DNA of 64,000 bases from Balaenoptera acutorostrata (GCF_949987535.1 NC_080067.1:682001-746000), one strand, 5' to 3'. Counted from the stretch's first letter, positions 42,779 to 55,703 are shown. Notes: a model not told the origin generated them from the letters alone. Numbers and translations are program-made.

Positions 42779-43840
42779 CAATCACCATTTATTCCCGTGG
42801 GACTTCACGCTTTGGGCAGGGCCTGGGGGTCAGCTCCTCTCTGGTGCATGTGACCTCAGCTGAGGCCTTGCTCACAGTGGCCACCGTCCAGGGTTCAGCT
42901 GGGCGGGTGGCCGGGCCTCGTCCTCCTCTGTGTGGCTGCCAGGCTTCTTCACAGCCTGGGGACTGGTATCCAAGAGCGAGGGAGCAAAAGCCACCCATCC
43001 CTTTGCAGGTGGGGCGTGACCCTGGCAGGAATGTCATTTCTTCCACTGTTGAAGTCACAGCATCCAGGTACAGCTGCTGGCCACTCACATCACTAGACCT
43101 CGTCTTTTTAAATAAAAATTGTATGAATTCCAGGTGCACAACATGACATTTTGGTGTCTATGCACATAGTGGAATGATTACTACAGGCGAGCTAATGTGT
43201 CCATCTGCTCAGATAACTCTCACCTTTCGGTGTGGTCTGAGCACCTCAAGTCTACTCTCCTGGCGAGTTTCCCCCGCACGATGCAGTGTCATTAACTGCC
43301 CTCATCCTGCTGTGCATTGCATCTCTAGACTCACTCAGCCTGCAGAGATGTAAATTTTACCCTTTGACCAACCTCTCCCCATTTCCCCCACCCCCACCCC
43401 AGGGATACACGGACCTCGTCTTCTCTCAGCCACGCGCTGCAGGAAACACAGCACATCTCCTGGGCTATTTATCTTCTTGACCTTGAAGTGCACATTGGCC
43501 AGCTCTTTCCCAAAGCCAGCACAGCCCCAGATGGTTAAAAGACACCGGGCTGGAGCACATAAAAACTGTGAAGTCAGAGCCAGCTGTCCCAAATGCCACT
43601 GCCTGTCTGGTTCCTGTGAGGCCAGTGCACACGGGCTCGATGACTGGAGTTGCAGTTGAGCGTGTGCGTGTTGACCATGAGTGAGGTCCATGGCTTTGAT
43701 CAGATTCTCTGAGGGGTCTCTCACCCAGAAAAGGGTGCATGATCATGACAATGGGTCTGATGTGAACCTGTCTCTGTGTCGTGGCTGTGGGCCAGATATT
43801 AAGGCAATGTTGGCCCCAGAGAAGGAGTTAGGAAGTGCTC
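42779..43840. other. Unrecognised DNA
   Basis: No gene was recognised. About 43,110-43,250 resembles the antisense end of an L1 (gaattccaggtgcacaacat). The rest shows no feature I can support. Confidence 0.35.
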
Positions 43841-43849
43841 TTTCTCCTG

Positions 43850-46010
43850 AATTTTTTAGATGAGTTTGAGAAGGATTGGTGTTAGTTCTTCTCTAAATGT
43901 CTGGTAGGATTCACCAGTGAAGCCATCAATTGAGAGCTTTTTCTGTAGAGGGGCTTTTGATTACAGATCCAATCACCTTACTAGTTATGAGTCTATTCAG
44001 ATTCTCTATTTCTTTGTGGCTTAGTCTTGGGAGGGTTTGTAGTTCTAGGAATTTGTCCATTTTATCTAGTTGTCCAATTTGTTAGAGAAAAATTTATAGT
44101 ACTCTCTATAATCCTTTTTTTTTTTTTTGCCCCATGTTCATTTCTGATCTTAATTTGTCTTCCCTTTTTTCTTAGTCAGTCTAGCTAACAGCTTGTCAAC
44201 TTTGTTAATTTTTTCCGAAGAACGAACTTTGGGTTTTGTTGATTTTCTCAGTTTTTCTATCCTCTATTTTGTCTCTGCTCTAAGCTTTACTACTAACTTC
44301 CTTCTGCTAGCTTTGGGTTTAGTTTGTTCCTCTTTTTCTAGTTCCCTAAGTTGCATGAGGATAGGTTATTGGTTTGAGATTTTTGCTCTCTTTCGATTAC
44401 TATTTGCATGGACTATCTCTTTCTACCCTTTCATGTTCAACTTTTCTCCATCTTTGGATCTAAAGTGAGTCTCTTATAGATAGCAAATAGTTGCATATGT
44501 TTTTATCCATTCTGCCAATCTTTTGACTGGAGAGTTTAATCTGTTTACATTTAAAGTAATTACTGATAATAAAGGAGTTACCTCGGTCATTTTTTTTTTG
44601 GAGTATAATTGCTTTACAATGTTGTGTTAGTTTCTGCTGTACAATGAAGTGGATCAGATATATGTATACCTATATTCCCTCCCTCTTGGACCTCCCTCTC
44701 ACCCCCCATCCTACCCATCTAGGTCATCACTGAGCACCAAGCTCAGCTCCCTGTACTATACAGCATATACACTGAGAAAACCATAATTCAAAATGACACA
44801 TGTACCCTAATGTTCATTGCAGCACTATTTACAATAGCCAGGACATGGAAACAACCTAAATGTCCAACAACAGATGAATGGATAAAGAAGATGTGGTACA
44901 TATATACAATATTACTCAGCCATAAAAAGGAATGAAATTGGGTCATATGTAGAGATGTGGATGGACCTAGCGTCTGTCATACAGAGTGAAGTAAGTCAGA
45001 AAGAGAAAAACAAATATCGTATATTAACGCATATATGTGGAATCTAGAAAAACTGTACAGATGAGCCTATTTCCAGGGCAGGAATAGAGATGCAGACGTA
45101 GAGATTGGACATGTGGGCTCGTGGGGGAAGGGGAGGGTGGGACAAATTGGGAGATTAGGATTGACACATATACATCTGTCATTTCGCTCTTTATTTTCTA
45201 TATGCCTTATGATTTTTTGTCCCTCATTTCTTTCCTGACCATCTTCTTTTGCATTTAGTTGATTTTTTGTAGTGAAACGTTTTGATTCCCTTCTCATTTC
45301 TTTTTGTGGATATTCTATAGCTATTTTCTTTGTGGTTACCATGAGATGACAAATAACATCCTAAAGTTATAACACTCTAATGCCAATTTAAACCAGTTTA
45401 ATTTCAATAGCATATAAAACCTCTGCTCATATACAGCCCTGATTCCACCCCCTTTCAGTTACTGATGTTGAAATATTGCATCTTTATGCATTGTGTGTCC
45501 AAAACCAGACTAATCATTGTTTTTTTTAAATTACATATTAGTCTCTTAAGTCAAACAGAAACCAAAAAGTGGAGCTACAAACCAAAGTTACAATAGTACT
45601 AGCTTTTCTAATCACCTGTCTATCTACTTTTACCAGAAATCTTTATTTCTTCATAATGCTTTGAGTTACTGTACAAGTCCCTCAGCCCAACCTGAAGGAC
45701 TGACCGCTGCAGGCAGGTCTGGTGGTTAAGAACTCTCTCAACTCTCGATTAACTGGGAATGTCTTAATTTCTCCCTCATTTTCAAAGGACAGTTTTGCTA
45801 AATACAGGATTCTTGGTTGACAGCTTCTTTCCTTTAACACTTCAAATACATCGACCCATGCCATCTGGCCTCCGACGCTCCTGATGAGAAATCTGCTCAG
45901 GATCTTCCTGGCAAATCTTCTGTCAGCTTCATAGACGTTCATAATGTACCTTATCATGTCTTATGTAACAGAATATTTTCCTACAGTATTGTGAAGTCAG
46001 TTAAGTTGTA
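43850..46010 (-). mobile_element. L1 fragments, mostly antisense
   Basis: Phrases such as 'ggcttagtcttgggagggtt' and 'gtctcttatagatagcaaat' are ORF2 in reverse. 44,600-44,760 is an antisense 3' UTR. A sense 3' fragment at 44,790-45,060 is embedded (tggaaacaacctaaatgtcc). Confidence 0.7.
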
Positions 46011-46424
46011 ACATTATTTTGAGACCAGAGTTTAAGGAAAATTTCAAATGTCGACATTATGAGGTCTTCAAAATTATGTCAGATTTTCAAACTAGAAATG
46101 AGAAGGCCAGTGAAGCATCCTACAGATTTTAATTTCTAACAAAGTAAATACCAATTTCTAATAACACACATAAAGAAAAATCTCATTGAGATCCTTTTTC
46201 CTAAGTGTAAAGGGGTCTTGAACCCCAAAAGTGAGAAAACCACTGTGGTTTACCCTCAGCTGTGATTGGTCTGTTTCTTGCTCTGACCTCACAGGGCACC
46301 ACTGTGATGAACTTCACAAAAGAAAAAAAAAAAACCTATGTAAGTCTCCAGCTGGCCCCTGGTTTTTGGTCCTTAGAGCCCAGGAAGCTGCTTTTGGTGA
46401 CCTGATGGACTTGGACCCACAGTT

Positions 46425-46820
46425 ATGTTGGTTTTTCCTTGTTTTTGTGATTTTGTTGATTTTCTCTCCACTCTTTTTTATTTTTCTCATTTTTCTTTTT
46501 TCTTCACCTTTTTCTCATTTTTCTTTATTTTTGTCTTATCATTTTTTCTTTTATTTAAAGAATTTTTCTTCTCAATTTTTTTCTATTTTCCCATTTTTTT
46601 CTTTCTGCTTTCTTTTTTTCCTTTGTTCTTTTTCTCAGTTTAGCTTAAATTTTTTTTTTACTTCGTATTGCTAGTATTGGTACAGTTAGCATAAATAGTA
46701 TCATTGGCATAGTTAGCATAATTGGTATGGTTAATAGTTTATTAGTATAGTTAGTATTCATTAGCACTGTTTGTTAGTATAGTTAGCATTGCAAGTTAGT
46801 GTTGTCAGTGTAGTTAGCAG
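46425..46820. repeat. T-rich tract followed by degenerate TAGTATAGTTAGCAT repeats
   Basis: 46,425-46,660 is almost pure pyrimidine with T runs. 46,670-46,820 contains about six to eight imperfect copies of a 12-16 bp unit related to 'tagtatagttagcat'. The array ends within 15 bp of the kinase retrocopy ATG. Confidence 0.75.
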
Positions 46821-46829
46821 GTCACCGTG

Positions 46830-48682
46830 ATGCAGGGCCTCACAGCCATCTCTGCTAACGAGGAGACTCGTATTGACAATTATGAGATCCTCCACACCAC
46901 TGGTGAAGATAGGTTCACCAAGGTGAAGTTAGCCCAGCACATTCTGACCAGAACAGAGGTGGCTGTCAAGGTCATTAAGAAAAGGCAGCAGAGCTCCTCC
47001 AGCCTCCCAGAACTTTCCAGGAAATGCACAGTATGAAGGCTCTGAATCACCCAATACTGTAAAGCTATTGGAGGTGACTGACATGGAGGACCATTGTTCC
47101 TGGTGATGGAGTACCTCAGTGGGGGGGGGGGGACATGTCCAGCCATTTGAAGGACCACAGCTGCATGACAGAGGTGGAGGCCCGAGGCCCGTTCCAGCAG
47201 CTGCTCTCCGCCCTGCAGCCCTGCCATCAGAGGGGCGTCATGCACGGGGCCTGAAGCCAGGGAAAATCCTCTGTGATGCTGAGATGAACATCAAAATTAT
47301 GGACTTTGGCCTCAGCAGTGTGACGAGAGTGGCAAACTTGACACCTTCTGTGGCAGCCCCGCTTACGCTGCCCCAGAACTCTTCCTGGGGCAGAGCTATG
47401 ACGGCCCTGTGGTGGACGTGTGGAGTCTGGGAATAGTCCTCTACTCCATGGCGACTGGGTCCCTGCCCTCTGAGGGACGGGACTTCTGGGAGCTGTGGCA
47501 GAGGATCCTACGAGGCCAATACCCCATCCCACTGTATCTCTCCTCAGAGATAAAAAGAACCTCTTTAAAAAAATGATGACCCTTGACCCCAGGGACAGAG
47601 GCACCTTACCTGACCTCAGGAGGCATCCATGGGTGAACATGGGCCAGGAGGAGCCACTCGAGCCATACTGTGAGCTGTCCTGTGACAAGGACCCTGGGAG
47701 TGACAGTGCTGATGACTCTGGGCTTGAGGTGGGACCAGATCCAGGACCCAGGAACAGGCAAGAAGCATGACAGTGTGAGCTCCGAGGAACCCGGGGTGGG
47801 GGAGCTGCACCATCACTGTGAGGCCCTCCCCTTCTGCTGACCTCACAGCCATGACACTGAGCCTTCCCCAAGCCCTGAGGTGTCCCCCCCGATACCCACG
47901 TGGCTCTACCAGGCAGTGAGCGAGCAGCTGCAGGAGGACTGGGAGGACCAGGAGTCAGGGCAGAAGGCCAGTGGGCACACCAGTCCCCCATCCAGCCTGG
48001 AGGCGAGGACCGCCAGCCCCAGCCCAGCCCCCAGCGTGGCCCTGGGGCCTCCCCTCCACCAGCGGCACCAGCAGCAGGACGGGAGCCCCCGAGGGAGCCA
48101 GCTGCCCCCCCCGGGTGTGTCCAACACCAGAAGCTCCTCCCACGCTGGGAAGCCCGAGAGTGTGTCCCCGGCCACTCCCTCTGGCCACAGCCAGAAACAG
48201 CAGGGGGTGGCTGGGAGAATCCAGAACTTTATTGTCAAACATTTCTGCTGCAGGCTGCCCAGCAAGGAGTGTCACAGCAAGGTGAGCCCATGTAAACTCC
48301 ATGGATGACCGAGGCAGGAAGGCCAGGCTGCGCTCCCTGGGAACTAGTCCAGGGGAATGTGAGTGTGTTCTCTTACTGGCATTCAGATCAGGAGGGTGTC
48401 TGGCACCTCCATGGCCTTCAGAAGCATCGCATCCCAAAACCTCTCCAGCTCAGAGGATGGCCTGGAGCGGCCTGGGTGACCAGAAGAGAGGCCACCCTAG
48501 TTGCAGGTCCACCCCTTGGCCCCGACCTGGGTGAAACGTCAGAGACTGGACTGTCATTCCTGGGCACTCCTCCCCTCCCCCGCTCTTCCGTCTTCCATGT
48601 TGGTGGGGGAGGGGGATCGTTCTCGTCAACTCCTTGGTTCTTCCAATTCTTGTTAATAAACTTGATGCTTCAGAGAGATGTA
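46830..48682 (+). pseudogene. MARK/sperm-motility-kinase-like retrocopy, decayed
   Basis: Kinase-domain hallmarks appear in order without introns. There is a degraded glycine loop (GEDRFTKV), the VAVK lysine, a catalytic loop reading HGA-LKPGKIL where HRDLKPENL is expected, then [24 protein letters not shown] and a final HPWV. These match the MARK/AMPK-related family and the Smok sperm kinases. The frame is broken at least three times: after about 68 codons near 47,034, in the catalytic loop region, and again near 47,440-47,560. The loss of the HRD aspartate argues against catalysis. The C-terminal 142 codons (47,880-48,308) are open and end in a Cys/basic motif (KHFCCRLPSK). AATAAA lies at 48,655-48,660. 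It is probably an old retrogene; the parent was not identified. Confidence 0.75.
48655..48660 (+). terminator. Poly(A) signal of the kinase retrocopy
   Basis: AATAAA in 'tgttaataaacttgatgc', about 350 bp after the last open frame. The retrocopy seems to end just beyond it, where a SINE tail begins. Confidence 0.6.
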
Positions 48683-48714
48683 TAACACTATTTTTGTTTG
48701 TGTTTGTTTTTTGT

Positions 48715-49040
48715 TTCTTTTCATAAATTTATTTATTTTTGACTGTGTTGGGTCTTCGTTGCTGTGTGCAGCCTTTCTCTAGTTGCGGCGAGCGGGGGCT
48801 GCTCTTCGTTGTGGTGCGCGGGCTTCTCATTGCAGCGGCTTCTCTTGCTGCGGAGCACGGGCTCTAGGCACGCGGGCTTCGGTACATGTGGCTCGAAGGC
48901 TCTAGAGCGCAGGCTCAGTAGTTGTGGCACATGGGCTTAGTTGCTCCACGGCGTGTGGGATCTTCCCAGACCAGGGCTCGAACCCGTGTCCCCTGCATTG
49001 GCAGGTGGATTCTTAACCACTGCACCACCAGGCAATTCCC
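48715..49040 (-). mobile_element. CHR-type SINE
   Basis: Reverse-oriented copy running from a T-rich tail to the head complement 'caccaccaggcaattccc', directly downstream of the kinase retrocopy. Confidence 0.85.
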
Positions 49041-51230
49041 ACACTCTGTTTTGCATCCTCCCTGCACAGAATTGGGGCTGTGCACTTTCCAGTTAGAGAA
49101 GCGTGTAGTCATGTAGTAACTGGAGTTAATCAGAACAACTAAATGGAAAAATGACCTAAGACAATTAGCACGATGACTCCCAACAGCAACAATTGCTGCA
49201 CTGCAGGGCAGAAATGCAGGAAATGTGTATTACCTTCCTGCGCTAACATTAGAGAATATTTTCAGAAGGGCCGAGGGGAACTTTTGGTCCCACGGCCTGT
49301 GTTACTTTTGACTGAGACGCCCATAATAGGATAACCAGGCCCCGTGAACCAGCCTGTGTGCAGTGTGGTCAGGTCCCCGTGCAGCTGAGTAGAGCCCTGG
49401 CTATCATGCAGGGCTCTCCCCTTCCCCCGTTGGGGGAGAGGGTCCTGATGCATGGGTTTGACCACAGAGACTGGAGAGTAGGCGTCCTGGCAGGAGGAAG
49501 CTGGAGTGTCAGGCACACATGGGACAGACGTCGGGAGCGAGGCTGGGGGGTGGGGGGCTGGACGGGGCCCCCTTGCTTCCAGGACCATCCTCACTGGCGC
49601 ACTGTGCTCTGCGTCTCCAAACTGAAACATCCCCCGGCAAAAAGCTGGAAAGCAGTCGGCTCCGATGACGGAACACGTGCTCACAGACTCGGGCCTGGGC
49701 TGGCCGGCCCACGGCTGCCTCTGGTCACCCTCATTAGTCCAAGCCCAGTCCCACAGGGACGGCTGTGGGTTTTGGTCTACAGAGCAGTGGACCCATGAGC
49801 AGGGATTGACATGGTGGCCTACCTCCGGACAAGACACCTCTGCCTACTGGTGCCCAGTGGGCTCTGGGGAGGAGAGAGCCTCAGCGTCGGTGATGGAGCC
49901 CTGCCAGCAATTTGCCAGTAAAACTCATGAAAAGCACCCACCAGCCCACGATTTTCAGCTGATTCCCGAGTTATGAATTGCTTAATGCCATTTGTCTAAT
50001 GGCCAGTCTCTCATAAAACCTGTCCTCAGGGGAGAGGGGTCGGCGGGTGGGAGGGAGCACTAGAAGGGGCGGGGCCAAGGGGTCCGGGTGTCTCCCCATA
50101 GCCTTGTCCGCTTCCCAGAGCACCGAACACTGACTTTCAGCTGGTCACGCGGCCGCCCGGGACGACAGAGGTCCCACCTCCTCTGCAGCGAGGCTGCTTG
50201 TGTGACCAAGCTCTCCCTCCAGGACGGGAAGGGAAGCGATCTGCACAAGCTCTAGAGTATGTCCTGGGAGAGAGAAGCAGGCCCTTTCTGCTTCTCCCTC
50301 TGTCCTGCCGCTGGGAACGTGAGCTCTGAGGTTGGAGCTCGTCCTGCCCGTGGGGACGAGGCAACTCCTCTGGGACGACAGGGCAGCAGGGACAGGGGCT
50401 TCCTGGACCAGCCCTGGACTGTCAGCCTCCAGACCCAGCGCGACGGATGCCAGCTTCCACTTGCCACTCTGCCGTGGGCCCTGTGGTACAGCCAATGGGC
50501 CTCATCCTAAGCAGGACAGCGGTCCCAGAGGGGACATTTCTTGTGGTTCCCTTGGGTCTGGCTGCTCCCAGGACCGCAGCTGTCTGACGTTTCCAGCCCT
50601 CCCTTCCGTGGGTGGCAGCCAAGCTTAGCTCCAGCCCGCTGTCCTCTCCGGGCTCTTCTCTGGAAATCTAATGCGGGAAGACAGATACTCCCGACTGAAC
50701 GAGTCAGGAGCTGGTAACTTCCAGGGGCATCACCCCCACTCTCTCCCAGAGACGCAGCTTGTTTTGAAATATGTTCCACTGACTCTTTCCCTGCTGATAT
50801 CTGCAGATTCTAATCGTATAACTCAGGGAACAGGCCATCTCATGTGTGGTGTAACTTGATTCTTGCTGGAAAGATGAGTATGGAACCGACAACTTCCCCA
50901 CTAAGCTGATAAGTGTAAAAGCTTAATTTGAAAACCCAACCAAATTCCACTCACAGTGTGAAGGCAGAGACTGGGACTTGGTCAAGCCTGAGCCTGAGCC
51001 CTCAGTTTGGGGAGATGGATAGTTAGGACCTCGCAGGTGCCTGGTCCTGCCCACGTGATTTTTATACACCCTCCACCCGGATGGAGCCTGTGATTTTTAT
51101 GGGGAAAGGAGTTCTAATGTACATTCAAATATTACGCTTGTTGACGATATTGTAAAAAGGTGTACAGTTCACTTGATCTTCATTTGTTTACGTGTCTGCA
51201 AAGTGTCTCCCAGGCTGCTTTAAAATAGAA
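49041..51230. other. Unrecognised DNA, moderately GC-rich
   Basis: No gene or repeat family was recognised. Overlapping frames of up to 191 codons on both strands (49,262-49,837 reverse; 49,358-49,798 forward) are mutually antisense and have no domain. Confidence 0.35.
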
Positions 51231-51259
51231 AATTTAGTAGAAAGTTTGAGGTTCGGTAA

Positions 51260-51800
51260 GGCCAGCAGATCAGGAGACAACTGCCATTGGAGAGTTTCCA
51301 CCCACAGTCCCGGAGGAGGGGGAGGGCGCACCGCGCAGGGCCTCCCCACTCGGGGAGCACCGGGAGGGCAGGAGGTGGAGGAGCCCGGAGCTGTGGATGG
51401 ACATGTGCGATGGTCCAGCGATTGCAGAGGGTCTTCCAGGTCCCGACGGAGCGGGGCAAGGGACTGAATAGCACCGCGAGTATGGGATCAGAAGGACCAA
51501 GACAACTGATGGTTGCAAGGCGCTTTATTTAGAATCTACCGAAACTTATATAGACAGAAGAGGAGCCCATTATCAGACAATGGACCCATAGAATTGCTTA
51601 TCGTCTCAGTTCAGTCACCACCATGGACTTCAGCAAGGTTGCAACAACCATTCCTGAACAATAACTTCCCTTAACCAGGCTCACACACAGCCCCCAGCCA
51701 TAAGGAACCATCAGGACTCTCAGTTCCCTGAGGTCTCCTGGGCTGAGATAGCTTTGCTAATCTCTTTTACATCCCTCAGGCCTGGAACAAAGAGTGCATT
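51260..51800 (-). mobile_element. Probable solo ERV LTR, reverse orientation
   Basis: Read on the minus strand, a TATATAAG box (about 51,548-51,555) is followed within about 25 bp by AATAAA (51,526-51,531) and then 'cttggtccttctgatccc'. TATA and poly(A) signal this close together, followed by a U5-like stretch, is the layout of class II (betaretrovirus-like) LTRs. The boundaries are approximate and no internal viral genes were seen. Confidence 0.5.
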
Positions 51801-52111
51801 CCAAGTCAAGGGGGCAAAGCCCTTGAGTGACTTTGCTTTTTGCGAGAGACATACTGTCTCCACCAGGAGTTACCTCCGGCTAAGACTGCATGCCTCCCAC
51901 AGACGGGAGCCTTCCTCGCGTCTCTGCGGAGGGAACGGCAGGCGGGGTGAGCAGGCTGTGGACCGGCCGGGCTGAGCAACTTCATGGGCTCTGGGGTGGG
52001 GGGGCCCCGGGCAGTGTGGACCCTGACCCTGTGGGAGCAGGGCAGGTGGACAGCGGCTTGGAGCGTGAGTCCAACAGAGGAGGTACTTGGTTTGTATTTG
52101 AAAAGTGGGCG

Positions 52112-52238
52112 CTCGGGGACTTCCCTGGCGGTCCAGTGGTTAGGACTTGGTGCTCTCACTGCCAGGGGCCCAGGTTTGATCCCTGGTCGGGGAACTAAGA
52201 TCCCACAAGCCAGGCAACACGGCCAAAAAAAAAAAAAA
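52112..52238 (+). mobile_element. Short tRNA-derived SINE (CHR-1-like)
   Basis: Head 'acttccctggcggtccagtg' and a short body end in 'aacacggcc' and an A-run. The flanking sequence 'aaaagtgggc' is duplicated. The head differs from the long CHR copies. Confidence 0.85.
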
Positions 52239-52440
52239 GTGGGCCCTGCAAGGACTCCTCCTGGGCGGGAGGGGGCTGATGAGGGGGGCAGCAGGCCAAG
52301 TCCATGTGACTCAGAACAGGGGGTGTCCCGCATATGCCTGCAGGGCAGTGGGTCCTAGAAGGACTCCTCCTGGGCGGGGGGAGGGGGCTGACAAGGAGGG
52401 CAGGAGGCTGAGAACAGGGGGTGTCTTGCAAAAGCAAAGC
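52239..52440 (+). repeat. Local tandem duplication, two units of about 105 bp
   Basis: Two copies begin 'agtgggccctgcaaggactc' and 'agtgggtcctagaaggactc', share 'ctcctcctgggcggg' and both continue to 'gaacagggggtgtc'. The second is slightly shorter. The first abuts the A-tail of the SINE. Confidence 0.8.
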
Positions 52441-53244
52441 ACCGAGTTTACAGAAGGTAGAAGCAGGGTCCGTACAAGGCTCAGCTCAGATGTCACCTCC
52501 TCGGGGGAGCCTTCCCTGCCTGCACAGTCTACAGGGACAGGCTCCCCAGCCCTCACCCCCTTCATTCCTGCCCAGCATGCAGGGCCCGGCCCCCTGCTCT
52601 GCACCCAGCCATGGCTCCCCCCACCCAGAGGAAAGGTCCTCACAGGGGCCACAGGCCCTGCACGACCTGGTCTCCCATCTCTCTCCCACCACTGTCCCCC
52701 CGGCCCTCTCCTCCCCACCTGCACTCCTGACTTCCCCGAGCCCTGCGTGTCCTCACAGCACGTGTCCTTCTAACAGCTGTGTGCTCAGCGCGTGCCTCGG
52801 TCAGTGCCGGGCACCCAGGAGGCTCAGCAAGCAGTGAACCGACGACTCTTACCGTCACTGCCTGGAAGGTTCTTGTGCATGGCCTCCGCGTCCACACACC
52901 CAGTGCACCTTCACTGAGGCCCTACTGTGTGCTGGGTGGGCTCCAGACACCGGGCGCAGTGGGGAGTGAAGCAAGTGGGTCTCCATTCTCATGCAGCAGA
53001 TAACCTGGGGTGGGGGAAGCGGCAGGGAGACAGAGGAAAATAAGTAAAATATACACAAAGTCGGGCGGTGAGATGTTCCATGGAGAAAAATCAAGTCAGG
53101 CAGGACGCTGGAGAAAACTCCTGGAGGTGTTTAGGGAGCGAGCGATGCAGAGGGAGAGAGTTTCCAGCTGAGACGAAGGCCAGTGCAAAGGCCCTGAGCC
53201 ACAGTGGGCTGCAGGTCCAGAGTCGTAGTTATCCGTGTGGATTC

Positions 53245-53605
53245 CTTTTTTTTTTAAATTTTATTTAAATTTTATTTTTATTTTTGGCTGCCTTGGATCT
53301 TCGTTGCTGTGTGCGGGCTTTCTCTGGTTGCGGCGAGCAGGGGTACTCTTCGTTGCGGTGCGCGGGCTTCTCATTGCAGTGGCTTCTCTTGTTGCGGAGC
53401 ACAGGCTCTAGGCACGTGGGCTTCAGTAGTTGTGGCACGCGGGCTCAGTAGTTGTGGCTCGCAGGCTCTAGAGCGCAGGCTCAGTAGTTGTGGCGCACGG
53501 GCTTAGTTGCTCCGCGGCATGTGGGATCTTCCCGGACCAGGGCTCGAACCCGTGTCCCCTGCATTGGCAGGCGGATTCTTAACCACTGCGCCACCAGGGA
53601 AGCCC
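53245..53605 (-). mobile_element. CHR-type SINE
   Basis: Reverse-oriented full-length copy with perfect target duplication tccgtgtggattc at 53,232-53,244 and 53,606-53,618. Confidence 0.93.
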
Positions 53606-53618
53606 TCCGTGTGGATTC

Positions 53619-55649
53619 TTAGTTTTCTCTCCAGTCGGTATGTTGCATTTATTTACAACCCTCGGTTTCACCTTTTTAGCTAATTAACCTGAGTCTGAGT
53701 CACCAATCTGTTGAGTTTAGCAAATTCTATCCCAGTGACTTAAAGTGGAAACGGGTGACTCTGGGTCACGTCAGCGCGTGTTTACTGAGTGGCCTCCCTG
53801 GGCCCAGCCGTGTTCGGCACCAGGTGGCTGTGAAGTGAACACGATGATCTCCGCCCCGAGGACGCAGTTGGTGAACATCCAGATGCCCTCAGGCCCCGTC
53901 CGCTGCCCCCCCCCACACCCCCCCACCCCCCGACCTCATCTGCGTCTCAAGCTCCACCCCTGACCTCGGTTGCACCTTCCTCTCCCCCCCTCCCATCCTC
54001 CTGGACATCTCTGACGTGCTCATTTAGACCATTGACCGCCTGGATGTTTTTTCCAATTTTAATTTTGTTTAAACTCGGAAGCCATGTCACAACGGCGCCC
54101 CTCAGTAGTGAGAAACTCAGTCACCACTTCAGGAGTGGGATCCACGTGTCATGTCTGAGCTGAGACTGGACGAGATGGGGACGCAGGATGTGGGACGGCT
54201 CAGGGGCTGGGCCTCGGGCACAGGAAGGGGAGACAGAGAGAGAGGAGGAGGTCACGGCAGGAGGCGGGGGACCAGGGGCTCCCAGGGTCCCTCCTGTCAC
54301 TTCCTGCTGCTCCTGCCTCAACACGGGGGCCTGTTTCCCTCGCTGCATCACACCTGCAGGCCCTCACATGGCTGGGCCTCCACCAGGAACCCTCTCCTCC
54401 ACTCACCAGCAGCAATGCCCTCGCCCTTCAAGACCCTGCTCTTCTGGGGGCTTGTCCCTGACCCTGCCTGCCCTGTGCACCTGTCCCACCGTGACTCACT
54501 CACCCGCTCTACTCAGCTCTCCTGGTTGTCACAGCCTGAGGATGACCTGTTTCCCGGGACATGGTCTGCTCCTCGGGACCAGCTGAGAGGCAGCAGACCT
54601 CGGTTATAAGCTCTAAGTGTGCGTGACCCTGGGCGAGTCCCTATCCCCTTGGAGGCTGCACCTCTCACTGCAGAGGGTCCAGCAGTGGCCACCCCACAGC
54701 GACGTTGAGCGGGCGGAGCTGCCGGAGGAGGAGCTGGGCCGGGGCCTCTGGCTGTGGCCTCAGGGCTGACCCTGGGACCGGCCTGCATGGCCAGGGTGTG
54801 CGGAAAGCCTGGGTCAGCCATGAAGGAGGGCATGGGAGAAGGGCGGGGGTCAGGGGGCAGCTGTGGAGCCAGAAGACAGGGCCTCCAGGGCACACTTTCC
54901 AGAGCCCCTGGCCCTGGTCCACGCCCACCGCCACGCCTTCCCAGCTGCCTTCAGAGGGCATGCGATGTACCCCTGCTCTGAGGGCTGCACTCTCAGCCCG
55001 TTTATCCCGCCCGCCCGGCGGTCAGGGCAGCCTCCGCGAGGCTGTGGCCCTCTTGCCCCTTGTGAAGCAGGGAAGCTCCACGGGGCTAGAGGGAGGACTG
55101 CAAACTCAGATGTCTGCAGGGACCAGGCAAGGAGAGGCCGGCGGAGGGCCTGGGCCTGGGGGAAGCTTAGGGGGTGGAGGGGACGGTGGTGAGCTGGGGA
55201 CACAAGCTCCATCCAGAGGGGCCTCCCACTCAGCCCCAGAAGAGCTTTGCCCGGAGGGAACGTCACCCAGGAGGCCGGAACTTCTCATCTCATAGCAAAA
55301 CTAACAAAGCTAGAAACCTGGGTTTTTGTCTGAAATCTTCCAGCTTTAAAACACTAGAATTAATTCAAAAAAATCTACATTTGCCCCTGGGCCCTCATTC
55401 AAGGCTGTTGGTTTCAGACTAACGGTGGGCTGGGTAGCCGCCTTGAGGCAGGGTTCAGACCGGATGTCCTGTGACTGCACAGCCCCAAGTCCCCGCCCGG
55501 TGCCTCCTTGTGGATGTTCAGGGAACAGCTTCACCCCAGGAACCAGCCCCCCGGTCAGGGTGTGGAGGAGACAGGGCTCTTCAGGGCTGCCCTTTGCTTC
55601 AGCGGACCCTGGGCAGCTGGAGCTTTGAGACCTCCCGTGTCCCCATCAC

Positions 55650-55703
<54 letters not shown>

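Noticed and set aside
47227..47991. 254-codon reverse-strand frame over the kinase retrocopy
   Set aside because: It is antisense to recognisable kinase motifs.
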